Shown here: positions 12,435 through 25,034 of the stretch, piece after piece
How positions within the stretch are numbered: position 1 is the first letter of the stretch
Layout of the letters: each line of letters opens with the position of its first letter
Origin: Stictocephala bisonia
Taxonomy: Eukaryota > Arthropoda > Insecta > Hemiptera > Membracidae
Direction: 5' to 3'
DNA length: 64,000 nt
Assembly: GCA_035578905.1 (NCBI GenBank)
Contig: JAQJVL010001188.1
Coordinates: 1-64,000 of the forward strand
Program-made: the position numbers and the translations under genes
Notes under the pieces: model-generated
Told to the model about the DNA's origin: nothing
Seen by the model: the letters and a program-made list of their open reading frames with translations, nothing else
The model's database searches: none

Positions 12435-12868
12435 GGGTCGGCACAGGTGGCATAGTGCTGTAACCCAGCTACTTGGGGACAAAGTGCTCAGGATATTGTT
12501 GGTGATAGGTTGGTTCTATGCTCGGTCCTCTTAATACCGTCACGCCGTCCGCTCAATGGTTGCCATCGACCTGAATACTACTAGAGAAGTCTAGGGTGTC
12601 AATTTTGAGTAGTAACAAAGTTCAGATGTTGTGTAGGGAAGAGAACTGAGTGTCAGGCTTGTCAGTTAGCCGACAATCAGACCAAAACTACGTGGTTCGG
12701 ATTCAATGTAAAGCTGTAGGTCCCTTAGTTGCCCTAGCTATTGGGCTATTAATAAATAGCTCTTTCTGTGGAACAGTTCAACTAACTTAGTAAAAATGAG
12801 AACACTCCTTGATCTACACTCATTCGCCCCTCATATTCGCCCATATCTTGATGATCGACGTTTTATAA
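12435..12868 (+). repeat. SINE-like family C, best reference copy
   Basis: This is the most complete copy of a non-coding dispersed family with about ten others in the window. Blocks in order: GGCACAGGTGGCATAGTGC head, AACCCAGCTACTTGGGGAC, CTCGGTCCTCTTAATACC, CAATGGTTGCCATCGAC, CTAGGGTGTC, TGTCAGTTAGCCGACAATCAG, TACGTGGTTCGGATTC (B-box-like but far from the head), GTAGGTCCCTTAGTTGCCC, TATTAATAAATAGCTCTTTC, then the tail shared with SINE D. There is no poly-A tail. It may be an unusual SINE or a non-autonomous DNA element. Confidence 0.75.
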
Positions 12869-13719
12869 TGAATAGATTCTAGGACACATGCCACGTAGGC
12901 TTAAGATGTCGAAAAACCCTCACTGGCAACCAAGTTTATTGCACTTTATAGTTTAAAATATTTACTGTAAAACAAACGAAATAACTGTGATAGCTTTGAT
13001 GTTTAATATCATTGTCTTAAACTTTAAAAAATAATCAATAAAAGAGTTAAAAAATATAAAAAATAAAAATTACAGTATAGATAGAAAATATTGTTAAACA
13101 AAGTCATTAAGAATTCATAAATTTTCTTTCCTTGACACAGTCAATAAAAATAATATATATAAAATAAGAAATAAATAAGAGAAAAATGTAATGAAATACA
13201 TCAGAGGTGTTGGAGTACAAACTTTACAAAGTCAACTTGAAACTCAATTTAGAGTCAGTCTCTCACGTATCCCAAATGACTCACTCATTAAAACTCAAGT
13301 AGGTTCCGAACTTAAAGAGTGTGTGGAAACTAGTGTGTGCTTTTTATACAGTTAAATGGCAATAGAAAAATCCGATATCACCCCATATGTTAGTAACTTT
13401 TACAGTGTAAAAATAATTGCATTTGTTGAGTTCTTTTATAAATGAAAATTGCTTACAATATGATTATTAAGTTTTTATAACAACCATTGATGCATTAAAC
13501 ACGCAAACCGCAACATTAAGTATGCGTTAATTTGATCTATAAAATACAATTGCCATCAAAACAGCTAACAACAATTAAGGAGACAGAGGTTTGACCTACG
13601 TTTTCTTTAAACTCTTCTTTATATAAAAAGATTTTTAAACAATAGAAGAAAATCCTTTTGTAAAAATCGTATGCATTTTAATTGCTACTCATTATTTACA
13701 TAAACATACTGTATTAATG

Positions 13720-13872
13720 ACTCGCCCACCCACATATACGCATACACTGGTAATTACCCACCCATCCATTTGATATAGTGATACTGACCCAACCACCACT
13801 ACATACACGTTCATTGGGTAGTGTCATCACAATCATATGTATATGGGTGGGTTATCACCACCGTATGGTGCG
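13720..13872. repeat. Short minisatellite cluster in inverted arrangement
   Basis: The left half (13725-13800) carries CCCACCCA units, ATACGCATACACTGG and CCCACCCATCC. The right half (13815-13868) carries GGGTAGTGTCATCAC and TATATGGGTGGGTTATCACC, the reverse complement of the same theme. The motif matches the larger arrays at 18.4, 57 and 62.7 kb. Confidence 0.7.
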
Positions 13873-13879
13873 AGAGTGG

Positions 13880-14072
13880 TTAAGGTGGTGCAATCGGTTT
13901 TCGATAAGTTAGTTATTTCCCAATTTTGTAATCAAAATTAGTTAATTTACCTTACCTTGTGACAGGAAAAATATATAAAACATTTTTCATCACTGCATTA
14001 TAACTTGCGGCCTTTTGAAGAGGTGAAATCAGCATTAAGACAAAAATGTTCGAAGTACAAATTCAATTAATT
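13880..14072 (+). mobile_element. Foldback element, left arm only (truncated by the duplication junction)
   Basis: It begins TTAAGGTGGTGCAATCGG and is nearly identical to 17744-17936. It stops at CAATTAATT where the second duplication unit is joined through TGTTCAAT. The right arm is missing, so the duplication breakpoint fell inside the element. Confidence 0.85.
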
Positions 14073-15253
14073 TGTTCAATTAACCTTTATTCATTCACAT
14101 TTATGAATTATTCACAAACCTAACATAACCTAACCTAACCTAACCTATACTTAAGTAATCGTTCGTATTTGCTTTAAAAATTCACAAGCTGTGTGAATAT
14201 TAATATTACAGTTTGTTAAAAATATACTGTGGTATTTAAAGAAAACTTTAATTAATCATTTAAAGTGTATAGATCATATGAAATAAATAACAAAAGAACG
14301 ACATTAAAACCGATTAATGCACACTTTTTAATATAAATTCCATAAATCATTGGGTATTTTCGAAAATATTTTACATAAATAAACATTATTTGGTCATTGT
14401 TGTATTCGGTCACTCATTTCAATTTAAACTGCACTTTAATTCCCTAAACAGCAATATTGAATTAAATAACTTATGATCATCAACGTTTATGACATAAATC
14501 CTTATTCACGGAACAAAAATTAACATTTTTAATGTTGTAAACTATTATTTTTAAAACTTTGCAGTAGTAAAAGAGCTTTATTGTGTTCAACATTTATAAA
14601 CCAATAAAAACAGCAAATGTTCGGATGTAAATTTTATTGCAGCTATAAAACCGATGCCGGCCTTATTGTCGCTTACATTTACATGAACTGTATGTACGTA
14701 GAGCGTTGGATAACATCCGTTAGGCTGTTTAACGATACGGAACTAGTATTTGTTAACCTTTCTTCGGTATAGTAAAGGAGCTATAACTAATATGTACAAA
14801 GATATTCTAGTTTAACTGATAATACATTTAATTTACCGTAAATTTTTAAAGACAAGGCAAATAAAAGTAACCAGTATAATATTCCTTTTGGTCTTCTTAG
14901 AAATTTATTCTAATAAGCAATTTGTTAATATTTATGATTTATGACGAGTACGATGCATGTGTATTTACACTTACATTGGTATTGAAATATGTATAATATA
15001 CAGTATGTATGTTAAATACAAATTACAATAGTGTATTGTGCTTTGATTTATTGTTGACATTCCTTCTCACAGAGTAATGAGCATAAAGACAATTTGTTGT
15101 ATGAGTTATGGGCTTTAAACCAGTTCGAGCAACAAATGCGTGACTATAAATGTTATTGCATCTATAAAAAAGACACTAAACATTGTAATTTAAATTTACA
15201 TGAATGAAATGTTTAAGTTTGGTATAAATTTAGTTATTAAAGCTCTGTAATTG

Positions 15254-15543
15254 ATCGTTAGCGAAGTTAGTAAAAGCCCAGCTTCATAAGCTAAATGTTC
15301 TCAGTTCGATTCCAATCAGAGTTATAACAAATTTTAAAAGTGATCAGCTGATAACCAGCGGATATTCATTGTTATTGAGCTATAATTAATGGCAATTTCT
15401 AACGAATAACCGGCCTTAGTTTGTAACAACGCCGGTTAATACATTAACTCATCTACACTCATCCTACTCATTCGAAATCCATATTCGCTCATATCTTGAC
15501 GATCGGAATCTTAAGAATATATAAAAAATAAATAAATAAATGA
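15254..15543 (+). repeat. SINE D, duplicated copy
   Basis: Same element as 11409-11693, carried in duplication unit 2. The tRNA-Met-like head, B-box-like block and A/T-rich tail are all retained. Confidence 0.65.
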
Positions 15544-16279
15544 TCGTCCAGGTGTATTTAATGTAAAAATTAATGATAGCTAGCTGTCAACATTTGTCAC
15601 ATTTGAGATTTATTTTATGTTTATTATTTACTTCATATGTACTTTAAATATCATCAATACTAACTCTAAATTAAAAATCATAACGATTAGACTTTACGGT
15701 AATGTCCAAGCTAGATTCGTTTGTAATGAATATAAGGAGGCTAAATGAAAGAACTTAATGTTTATTTGCTGACTATTATTGGTACATATAGGTCATATGT
15801 AGAGTCTTATCTTCATATATATTATCCAAAAATGGTGTAGTCACTCATCACGAAATCTCCGAATTTTTTTAGGTACTTTAAACCTCTCCGAAGAACATAT
15901 TCAAATCCACAATTTACAGTTTCTTCAGACTTATTGATTAAGCTATTTTGGTACTTTGTATCAAAAATCTAAAAGTACGGTAATGGATTGCTAGTAAAGT
16001 GTATGAAGGCGAAATTCTTCATTTGGGTAGTACTACTGAATCAACCCTTGTATGTTTTAGTGTCTATCATAATCATGGAAACGAGATGGTAACGGAAAAT
16101 AATAAAACCTATTCATTAACATTCTATCACCATTGGCAAACACATTTCAGCTATCAATATACTGTATTTTAGGTATAGACTGGTGATAAATAATTATTTA
16201 TTATTAGTTAATATATTATAATCATAACATCTAGTTATCTTATAAATAGCAGGGAAAGCAGCTGGACGCAGTTGTCACG

Positions 16280-16733
16280 GGAAATACACGGGTCGGCACA
16301 GGTGGCATAGTGCTGTAACCCAGCTACTTGGGGACAAAGTGCTCAGGATATTGTTGGTGATAGGTTGGTTCTATGCTCGGTCCTCTTAATACCGTCACGC
16401 CGTCCGCTCAATGGTTGCCATCGACCTGAATACTACTAGAGAAGTCTAGGGTGTCAATGTTGAGTAGTAACAAAGTTTAGATGTTGTTTAGGGAAGAGAA
16501 CTGAGTGTCAGGCTTGTCAGTTAGCCGACAATCAGACCAAAACTACGTGGTTCGGATTCAATGTAAAGTTGTAGGTCTCTTAGTTGCCCTACCTATTGGG
16601 CTATTAATAAATAGCTCTTTCTGAGGAACAGTTCAACTAACTTAGTAACAATGAGAACACTCATTGATCTACACTCATTCGCCCCTCATATTCGCCCATA
16701 TCTTGATGATCGACGTCTTAATAATGAATAGAT
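16280..16733 (+). repeat. SINE-like family C, duplicated copy
   Basis: The unit 2 counterpart of 12435-12868, near identical over its whole length. It is therefore a passenger of the segmental duplication and not an independent insertion. Confidence 0.8.
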
Positions 16734-17576
16734 TCTAGGACACATGCCACGTAGGCTTAAGATGTAGAAAAACCCTCACTGGCAACCAAGTTTATTGCAC
16801 TTTATAGTTTAAAGTTTTGACTGTAAAACAAACGAAATAACTGTGATAGCTTTGATGTTTAATATCATTGTCTTAAACTTCAAAAAATAATCAGTAAAAG
16901 AGTTAAAAATTTAAAAATAAAAATTACAGTATAAATAGAAAATATTATTTAACAAAGTCATTAAGAATTCATAAAGTTTCTTCCCTTGGCACAGTCAATA
17001 AAAATAATACATATATAAAGTAAGAAATAAATAAGAGAAAATGTAATGAAATACGTCAGAGGTGTTGCAGTACAAACTTTACAAAGTCAACTTGAAACTC
17101 AATTTAGAGTCAGTCTCTCACGTATCCCAAATGACTCACTCATTAAAACTCAAGTAGGTTCCGAACTTAAAGAGTGTGTGGAAACTAGTGTGTGCTTTTT
17201 ATACAGTTAAATGGCAATAGAAAAATCCGATATCACCCCATATGTTAGTAACTTTTACAGTGTAAAAATAATTGCATTTGTTTAGTTCTTTTATATATGA
17301 AAATTGCTTACAGTATAATCATTAAGTTTTTATAACAAACATTGATGCATTAAACACGCAAACCGCAACATTAAGTTTGCGTTAATTTGATCTGTAAAAT
17401 ACAATTGCCAACAAAACAGCTAACAACAATTAAGGAGACAGAGGATCGATGTTTGACGTACTTTTTCTTTAACCTATTCTTTAAATAAAAATATTTTTAA
17501 ACAACAGAAGAAAATCCTTTTGTAAAAATCGTATGCATTTTAATTGCTACTCATTATCTCCATACACATACTGTAT

Positions 17577-17735
17577 TAATGACTCGCCCACCCACATATA
17601 CGCATACACTGGTAATTACCCACCCATCCATTTGATATATTGATACTGACCCAACCACCACTACATACACACGTAAAGTGGGTAGTGTCATCACAATCAT
17701 ATGTATATGGGTGGGTTATCACCACCGTATGGTGC
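17577..17735. repeat. Short minisatellite cluster, duplicated copy
   Basis: Counterpart of 13720-13872 with the same inverted CCCACCC / GGGTGGG arrangement. A local change replaces ACGTTCATTGGG with ACGTAAAGTGGG. Confidence 0.7.
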
Positions 17736-17743
17736 GAGAGTGG

Positions 17744-18326
17744 TTAAGTTGGTGCAATCGGTTTTCGATGAGTTAGTTATTTCCCAATTTTGTAATCAAA
17801 ATTAGTTAATTTACCTTACCTTGTGACAGGAAAAATATATAAAACATTTTTCATCACTGCATTATAACTTGCGGCCTTTTGAAGAGGTGAAATCAGCATT
17901 AAGACAAAAATGTTCGAAGTACAAATTCAATTAATTATAACTAAATTTTTTACACATAACGAAATGGATTAAAATGTTTTTCACTTTTAAAAACGTACAA
18001 ATATTTATAATTTTAAAGGTAAAAATGGGTATTTTCACCCTTAAAATTATAAATAATTTTACATTAAAAAAATTAAAAACATTTTAAGCCCTACAGTTAT
18101 CTATAAAAAACTTAGTTATAAAAATGAAATGTGTACTTCGAACGGTTTCGTCTTAACGCTGATTTAAAATCAGATAAATTCACCACTTCATAAGGCCACA
18201 AGTTCTAATGTAGTAGTTAAACATTTTTTAATACTTTTTCCTGTCTCAAGGGAAGGTATATTAACTAATTTTGATTATATAATTGGGAAATAACTAACTC
18301 AACTAAAACCGATTGGACCACCTTAA
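17744..18326. mobile_element. 583-bp foldback element with full-length inverted repeats and TTAA ends
   Basis: The left end TTAAGTTGGTGCAATCGGTT and right end AACCGATTGGACCACCTTAA are imperfect inverted repeats. The pairing continues nearly to a centre around 18030, where TATAATTTTAAAGGT and ACCCTTAAAATTATA face each other. Each arm is ~290 bp. There is no ORF, so this is a non-autonomous foldback or MITE-like DNA element. TTAA at both ends suggests a TTAA target duplication, as used by piggyBac-type transposases, but that assignment is inference. Half copies lie at 3133-3420 and 13880-14072. Confidence 0.85.
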
Positions 18327-18344
18327 ATCATGAACACTGTACGC

Positions 18345-19065
18345 ATATAAGTCATAACCACTGTACATGTGGGAGAATTAAAACTATTGTACGTATATGG
18401 GTAGGGTGGAAGATCATACTACTAAACATGTATAAGTGGGTCGAAGTGTCATAACTAAATAAATGCATAGGTGAGTGGGAGAGTCCTGACCACTCTACAT
18501 GTATGGGTGGGAAGGTTATAATTACTGTAGGTGTATAGGTGGATGGGAGAGTCACAACCACTGAACTTGTATGGGTGGGAAGGTCATAACTACTACACGT
18601 GTATAGGTGGGGGGGCAGGGTCATAACTAAATAAACGCATAAGTGAGTGTGAGAGTCCTGACCACTCTACATGTATGGGTGGGAAGGATATAAGTACTAT
18701 AAGTGTATAGGTGGGTGGGCGATTCCTGACCACTCTACGTGAGTGGGTGGGAAGGTCATATGTACTATACGTGTATATGTGGGCAGGATATTCCATACCT
18801 CTCTACGTAAATGGGTGGGAAGGTCATAAGTAATATACGTGTATAGGTGGGTGGGAGATTCCTGACCACTCGACATGTGTGGGTGGGAAGGTAAAAGGCA
18901 TGATACGTGTATAGATGGGTGGCAGGGTCATAACTAAATAAATGCATAGGTGAGTGGGAGAGTCCTGACCACTCTACATGTATAGGTGGGAAGGTTATAA
19001 GTACTATACGTGTATAAGTGGATGGGAGAGTAACAAACACTGAACGTGCTTGAGTGGGTGGGAGG
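18345..19065. repeat. Minisatellite, ~36-40-bp units with a longer higher-order pattern
   Basis: The basic unit resembles TATACGTGTATAGGTGGGTGGGA followed by GTCATAACTACT or GTCCTGACCACT. A composite block starting CATAACTAAATAAATGCATAGG recurs near 18440, 18630 and 18930, which gives a higher-order structure. Minus-strand open frames here (repeated PTYT and HVEWSGLSHS peptides) follow from the repeat and are not a gene. Confidence 0.9.
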
Positions 19066-20569
19066 TTGTGGCACAAACAAAAATATTTTGTCATGATAAG
19101 AGTACGTAACATGTACGGGAAAGGTATAGCCTAAAACAAACTAAAATAATAAAATAGAATTTTTTGTAAAATATCATTACGTATTTCATAAACATAAAAC
19201 AACCTGGAATATAAGAAGACAAATATTATTTGTATGTGAATAATTTGTTTGCAATATGATCTGCAGGTTACAGAGCTTAAATGTTGATCGACTATATCGA
19301 TATAAATTAAAGAAGGGCAACATTAATTGTTAGCTTGAAGTAGAAAATATAACAACATTTTGTTTTTTTTTAAAGCGAACTAAATTTTATACAGGATGTA
19401 GTTTTAGGTCACAATATAAAATAGTGTTAACTCAATTGCTAAATAAGTAGAAATTAGAATCACGTTGAACAATTCTTAAATGTAATAACGTCAGTATCAG
19501 GGTAAATTAGTTATTTCTAAGACAAGGTAGTATTTATAATTTAGGCATTAAAAATTAATTTATGTCTATTTAAAATAATTCGTAGAACGCTTTAATGAAA
19601 AAGTAAACATATTCTGAGGCGTTAACACAGTATATACCACAGTGAAAAAAGAGTAAAATCGAAGAAATGAAGAAATGTCTCATCAGTGCTTCCCCTAAAA
19701 AATCTAGGGATTGTTTATCTTAAAACTTTTTTTTTCTTCCCTTTAAGATACTCCCAATGGTAAATTATACAGATGGATTATTTACGGTAAGAAATGAGAG
19801 AAGACAGAAGTGGTTGACTAAAAAGGGAGATCTCTAGAGACTAACTATTCCAACAGAGATCCTAAACAAAGGTATCAGCTCTGTTCTTTGCAAAGGTTTG
19901 CAATCGGTCCAACCCATTTCTTATACAAACTCCGATCTATTTGCTATCATTATTGGATATTGACGTATGAAGTGAAAATATAAATTCTTATCCAACTTAT
20001 CCAGTCTGTAATATATTTCCTAAGTTACGATTAATTCACCTATAGTTTTAGATACCTATAGTTAATTAAACTAACACATATTTAGTATAAATTAGAGTAG
20101 ATAACAATATACGTTATTTGGATTACTAATATATTTGCTTTGTTCTTTAATTGTTCATTTAAATGTTTAGTTAAAAATAATAAGTTTGTAATACTAATAA
20201 TAATTGCCGTATTCACACTTTATGTCAACGTTATATTCACATATTTTATGTATGCATCAAGAAATTAACGTTTCTGTATAAGATTTGAAAAATCATTGTG
20301 TTTGAACATATAAACCTGTACATTTATTACGACTCTTAAACACTTTATAAAAATTGAGTCATTTAAAATTGATATTTCACAAACATATATTATTAATGTT
20401 TAAAACTCCTGTCTTTTCATATTGTCCTAAGATATGAAACTCCGATACAATTTGTTCGTACTTTAAGGAGAATTTTAATTAAAAAAAATGCTGGTAGGAT
20501 GAATGTGGCTAACCGACGTAGTCTTGTTACTAACTTACATCACTTTATGTTCAGAATGGGCTATCTTTA
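19066..20569. other. AT-rich DNA, nothing recognised
   Basis: No repeat family, RNA gene or plausible exon was identified. Confidence 0.45.
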
Positions 20570-20835
20570 AATTGGGCATCTAAGGGGCCTCAGCTTTACT
20601 AGGAGTCAAAACCACGCAGTTCCAAGCCTAATAAACAGTTATCTTCCCTACACAACATCATCACCATATCTACTACTAAAAACGAACACCCCATACTTCT
20701 CTAGTAGTGTCGACATCGATGGCAACCATTGAGCGGATTCTATATTGGTATGTACGGGATTGAGCGTGAGCATGGAACCCTTTTTTACCTGCAATCTCCA
20801 CAAAGCCCTCCACTGCACCACTACTGACGAAAACA
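20570..20835 (-). repeat. SINE-like family C copy
   Basis: The minus strand has the head-to-tail order: the block around the TCAATGGTTGCCATCGATG match, GGGTGTTC core, GTGTAGGGAAGA, and an ACGTGG-like tail block. The 5' head is replaced by unrelated sequence beyond ~20830. Confidence 0.7.
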
Positions 20836-23200
20836 CTTATGAGAAAACAATTAATAAACTAATATATTTTCATATTTTTAAGGGAATTTTTATTTTTATA
20901 CAACATTATTCTTATGCTCACAATATATTATTGTTAAACCTCTTAAAGTATGTCAAAAAACCCGTACTTAGAAAGCAATAAGAAAGTAAAGTGTTTCCTT
21001 TAGAACGTTCAGGATAATATACTATCAATTACAGACAGGAAGTAATCATACCACCGGATATTGACGTCAGAACTAACATAGAGGTACATGATTAAGTTTT
21101 TATATTGCTGCGTCATATCCGCTGTGTTGGCATAAACGGCTACTTGTTAAACCTTATTGTTAGTAGCTAGTATATAATAGAGAACATAGAGAAATAGTTC
21201 TACAATAGTTTGTAGCTTAACATATACTTTACCGGCAATTAAGCTATGTTTGACACAAGTTCTATAAAATTGTAACTAAGATTTTATTAAATGCACGTTC
21301 AACAGTCATAAATGTCATATTTGATATAAAGAATACATTTTGATACTTAATTTATAGAACAAGTACTTAATAAAGTATCTAATTAAGATAGATAACACTG
21401 ACCTTAAAAGAGGTTGATAGAAGAATTGTAAACAATCGTATTATATCATTATAATGCAAAATAATTATGTTTTAAATAAGTTTATAATAAAGTTTCGCAA
21501 GTGGAAGAAACAACAATGACTTCAAAATAGTGTATTGAGAACTTTCCTCAGTTGAACAACTCTAATTAAAGTTTATAACCATTATTATGGTTTAAAGTTA
21601 AATATTCAATTATGGAAGTAAAATTGGAACAATTTATAAGTTGGGTAGCTTTGTATTATTGATTGTTCCCTTATTGATTGTAGGTCTATATGATTGCTAT
21701 ACAAACTCACAAAGAAATGTTCAACTAGAGTGCTTATGCAATTTTAATATTTTAAAATTTAAAATTAAATTGGTACATAACTAAAGTAAATTATTTCAAA
21801 TATGAAAACAACATACATATTATATAGACATATTATGTATTTTGATATTATGTAGACTTGATTGTTAATACGTACAACTACTTTTGTACATACTAACGTT
21901 ATTAGTTTTGATGAAAGAAATAAGTTCCCTATTCGCCAATACTTGTTGGTGGGATGGACCACCCTCTTAAAGATGGACACTGTTGAATCACTTCCAAACT
22001 GGCGTGGGTAGAAGTAACTACTGGAAATATAAATGTGGATTGGCTGAATAATGTTACTGTGGAGAGTTCATCCAAACCATGGATCACATAGTTACAGAGT
22101 GATCCGTGTGCTATTTTACTAATGGATTGATTTTGGCTTTGTTAAAGGAGATAACTTTATTATTTCTATTAATAAACAACATGACTTTTGGATCTTGCTC
22201 CAAATATATATTTCTGCTTTGTCTTTTTAAATTGACAAAAATGTAGCTGACTACAAACTGTAAACTACAAATACGTAGTCATTTTTATTACTTACATTGC
22301 TCGTATATGTAGCTTATATATAAAAACCATATGTAAAGAAATATACAAATTACAAGTATGTGTAGGCAATACCGAAGAAACATTTTTTGATGTTATTCAT
22401 TTGATATATGATTTTACCAATATGTATGGTTCCAACCAATATTTTGACTAAAAATAGTCAGTATATTACCAAACCAAAATAGCAATTTAGGGATATACAC
22501 TAATTATACATGTAAACATTTGGGAGAAAAATAAATTTAAATTATTAGCATTTAATGAAAACAACTATTCAATCTTGGTCAGCGATAGGTAAAACGATCA
22601 TAAGTACACGAGTATAAAATGATATAAAAATGATGATAACATTGATTTGCTGTACTCAAGTTTGTCCCAGATCTTTATTTGTCCAGAATAAAAATTTTCA
22701 CGGTATTGTACAATAGTTTAATCAGTTGTAATATTAATATTAGTATTTCATTGAACAATTGTAAAAATAATGTAAACAATTGGGTTTGTTTACAAAATTG
22801 AAACTATTGTCAGTGAAGAGTTTGTCTGTACTGACGGCCTCTATTTAATAAAATAGAGTATCATTAACCCACTATGGTACAATATTTAAGTTTGACTAAA
22901 TTATGTCTTATTTGCATTAAAAGTTCATTTGGAATTGAATCCTTACATAACTTACCGCTATTGCGTCATACGATTAATTACAACATGTACAAATAAGAAC
23001 AGTAGTAGAACAATTTAAATGAAATTTACAATTATTAAATTGACATAAAATGTACATGCATAGTAAAATGCGGTTATAAATCTTATATATTTTGATACTA
23101 CAAAGCCTAGAGTAAGAAATCCTTTATTCAACAGGATAAATTCAATACTAATAAACATAATAGTAGGTTTAATTACTACACTTAAATAGTTGTTTCATTA
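20836..23200. other. AT-rich DNA, nothing recognised
   Basis: Only short open frames are present, with no family resemblance. No tandem array was seen. Confidence 0.45.
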
Positions 23201-23202
23201 CT

Positions 23203-23352
23203 GGCATGGTGCTCAGTGGCTATACAGCTTCGGACTGCGGAGGGTGAGTTCCAAGGTTCGAATTTCCATTGAGTCAACGGTCGGTAATTCAATCGTTGAA
23301 TAAAGTTCACGCACAGGTCTGTAGGCCCATGTGAACTGGTGAATAAAGTAAA
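23203..23352 (+). repeat. SINE B copy (tRNA-derived), diverged
   Basis: It begins GGCATGGTGCTCAGTGGC (A-box-like) with a B-box-like GGTTCGAATTTCC ~50 bp later. It then follows the SINE B body: GGTCGGTAATTCAATCG, GAATAAAGTTCACGCACAGG and GTGAACTGG. The best copy is at 49437-49592. Confidence 0.8.
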
Positions 23353-24249
23353 AAAAGTCAGATTTATTTTGTCTTAAGAATATTATTTAAAACATTTTTT
23401 TTACGTAATAAATAATAGTTTTTATATTTTGTTATAAGTGATATTTTTAAGCTTTAATTAAATATTTTAATTAAATTACTTAATGGTTTTATTAAAACCC
23501 TAAAAATAATATTTTGATTAAATACTTTTTACTTTTACTACAACATACATTTTATTTATTTAGTTTTTATGAAATAAAATATAAAGGATATATTAAGATA
23601 CCTTTAGGAAATTTAGTTTACAAATGTATTTATAAATTAGATGCTCTTCAAAAGAAAGGTGTCGGACAATAATGTCTGAGCCTTTAGTACAAGCCTTTTG
23701 TTAGCAGCTTTCAGCTTCATGAATGGAGATTAGTAAACAAAGGCTTATTACATTTTTAAAGAGAAGAGTGGACAGTCCAGGTTAGAAGCTCTAAGCTTCA
23801 GATATTAAGCTTTTGCCTAGCTATGCATCCATTATTAACTATCATTGTTACCAAAAGTATCATCGCTCTTTGTAGATACCGTAGTATTGGAAATTAATAA
23901 AAAGTAAAATAATAAGAATGCCTGAAGTGAAGTCAGAACATTCAATAGCTGAAAGTGATTTAGATTTCAGTTACGTCTAAACAATGTACCTCCTACCATC
24001 CCGACTCTAACGTTTCTGAAAGTATATATGTTTTAACTTGCACTACTGATAAAAATGAATAAATTTTTTAAATTGTAGATACATATTTTGAGAAACGAAC
24101 ACGTTTGAGTTTCTTTAAACCATTAAGGTCGCACAACTTGCTCCTCATTTATCCACTTCTAATAAGATGCAGTAGAATAGTTAAAACTAAACTAAAGAGA
24201 GAGTATAAAAAGACCACACATTGGAAACACAATTGTAAGGAATGTTCCT
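23353..24249. other. AT-rich DNA, nothing recognised
   Basis: The segment 23640-23830 is slightly richer in G+C but no family was recognised. A 20-codon ATG frame at 23918 is too short to call. Confidence 0.4.
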
Positions 24250-24562
24250 TATAAAGAGCCATTTATCAATAGCTCTATAGCCCAGGGCAACTAAGAGACC
24301 TACAACTTTACGTAGAATCCGAACTACGTAGTATTGGCCTGATTCTCAGCCAATGAAACAGGCCTAATAGCCGATTCTCTTACTTACACAACTCTGAACC
24401 TATCTACCATCCAACATGGACAACCTAGAATTAATAGTGACTACGTTGATGATAACCATTGAGCGAACACTGTGTATGTGTGCTCAGTCCTCTTGATCAT
24501 ATATCCTACATTCACCGCACTTTGTCCGCAAGTTACTGCACTGCACAACTAGTGCCGACGTA
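24250..24562 (-). repeat. SINE-like family C copy, near full length
   Basis: The minus strand shows the head (GGCACTAGTTGTGCAGTGC-like), the TCAATGGTT block, the core, and the tail to TATTGATAAATGGCTC at 24257-24275. It is diverged by many substitutions. Confidence 0.75.
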
Positions 24563-25034
24563 TATAGTTATTAAGATTTTGGAAAGTAAATTCAATCAAA
24601 TTAAAGCCCTCTAACACATTTTACAAAAAAACACACGAACGTGTTAAAATAAATTACAAAATGCACTAATATACCACCATTAATGAAGAGTAGATTTATT
24701 TGTAATCTGTTTACCATGCGATATTATTTCAGATTAGTAAATCCAAACTAAAACAAAGTGTAATGTAAAGCTTTGTAGACTTGTACTTCCTAGAGAATCT
24801 ACATTTTCATGAGCCTCCCTCAGCAGTTACTCGGTTTCACCTCAATCTGCTGTTTTATACATCTGCTTTCGAAGGAGATGGTGCACATATTCTATCACAC
24901 ACGTTTTTACATTACTTTTCAGTTTATTTTAAATTAACCTACAATGTTAAAAATGATTTCAGTTTTAGAATATTTACACATACAAGGTATGAGTGTAGTA
25001 TGAATATAGATGACCTGTCTTTTCTTGTTACTAA

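Larger units (their letters stand above)
10159..14080 (+). repeat. Tandem segmental duplication, unit 1 (~3.9 kb)
   Basis: The unit begins at TAACCTTTATTCATTC and is repeated head to tail from 14081. The offset is 3922 bp at the left end, 3847 bp after the telomere-type tract and 3864 bp at the right end. The differences come from small indels and array contraction. Substitutions are few (a few per hundred bases at most by eye), so the event is recent. It contains, in order, a CCTAA tract, SINE D, a family C SINE, a minisatellite cluster and the truncated left arm of a foldback element. No coding exon was recognised. Confidence 0.95.
14081..17936 (+). repeat. Tandem segmental duplication, unit 2 (~3.86 kb)
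   Basis: Near-identical copy of 10159-14080. Differences include a shorter CCTAA tract, CGCCGGTTAATAC in place of CGACTAC in the SINE D body, and scattered substitutions and one-base indels. The junction (14062-14083) carries TTCAATTAA twice, consistent with microhomology-mediated joining. Confidence 0.95.

Noticed and set aside
18352..19112. Three overlapping minus-strand open frames rich in Pro, Thr and Tyr
   Set aside because: They lie inside the minisatellite and repeat its unit in translation. No start context, family or frame constraint was seen.
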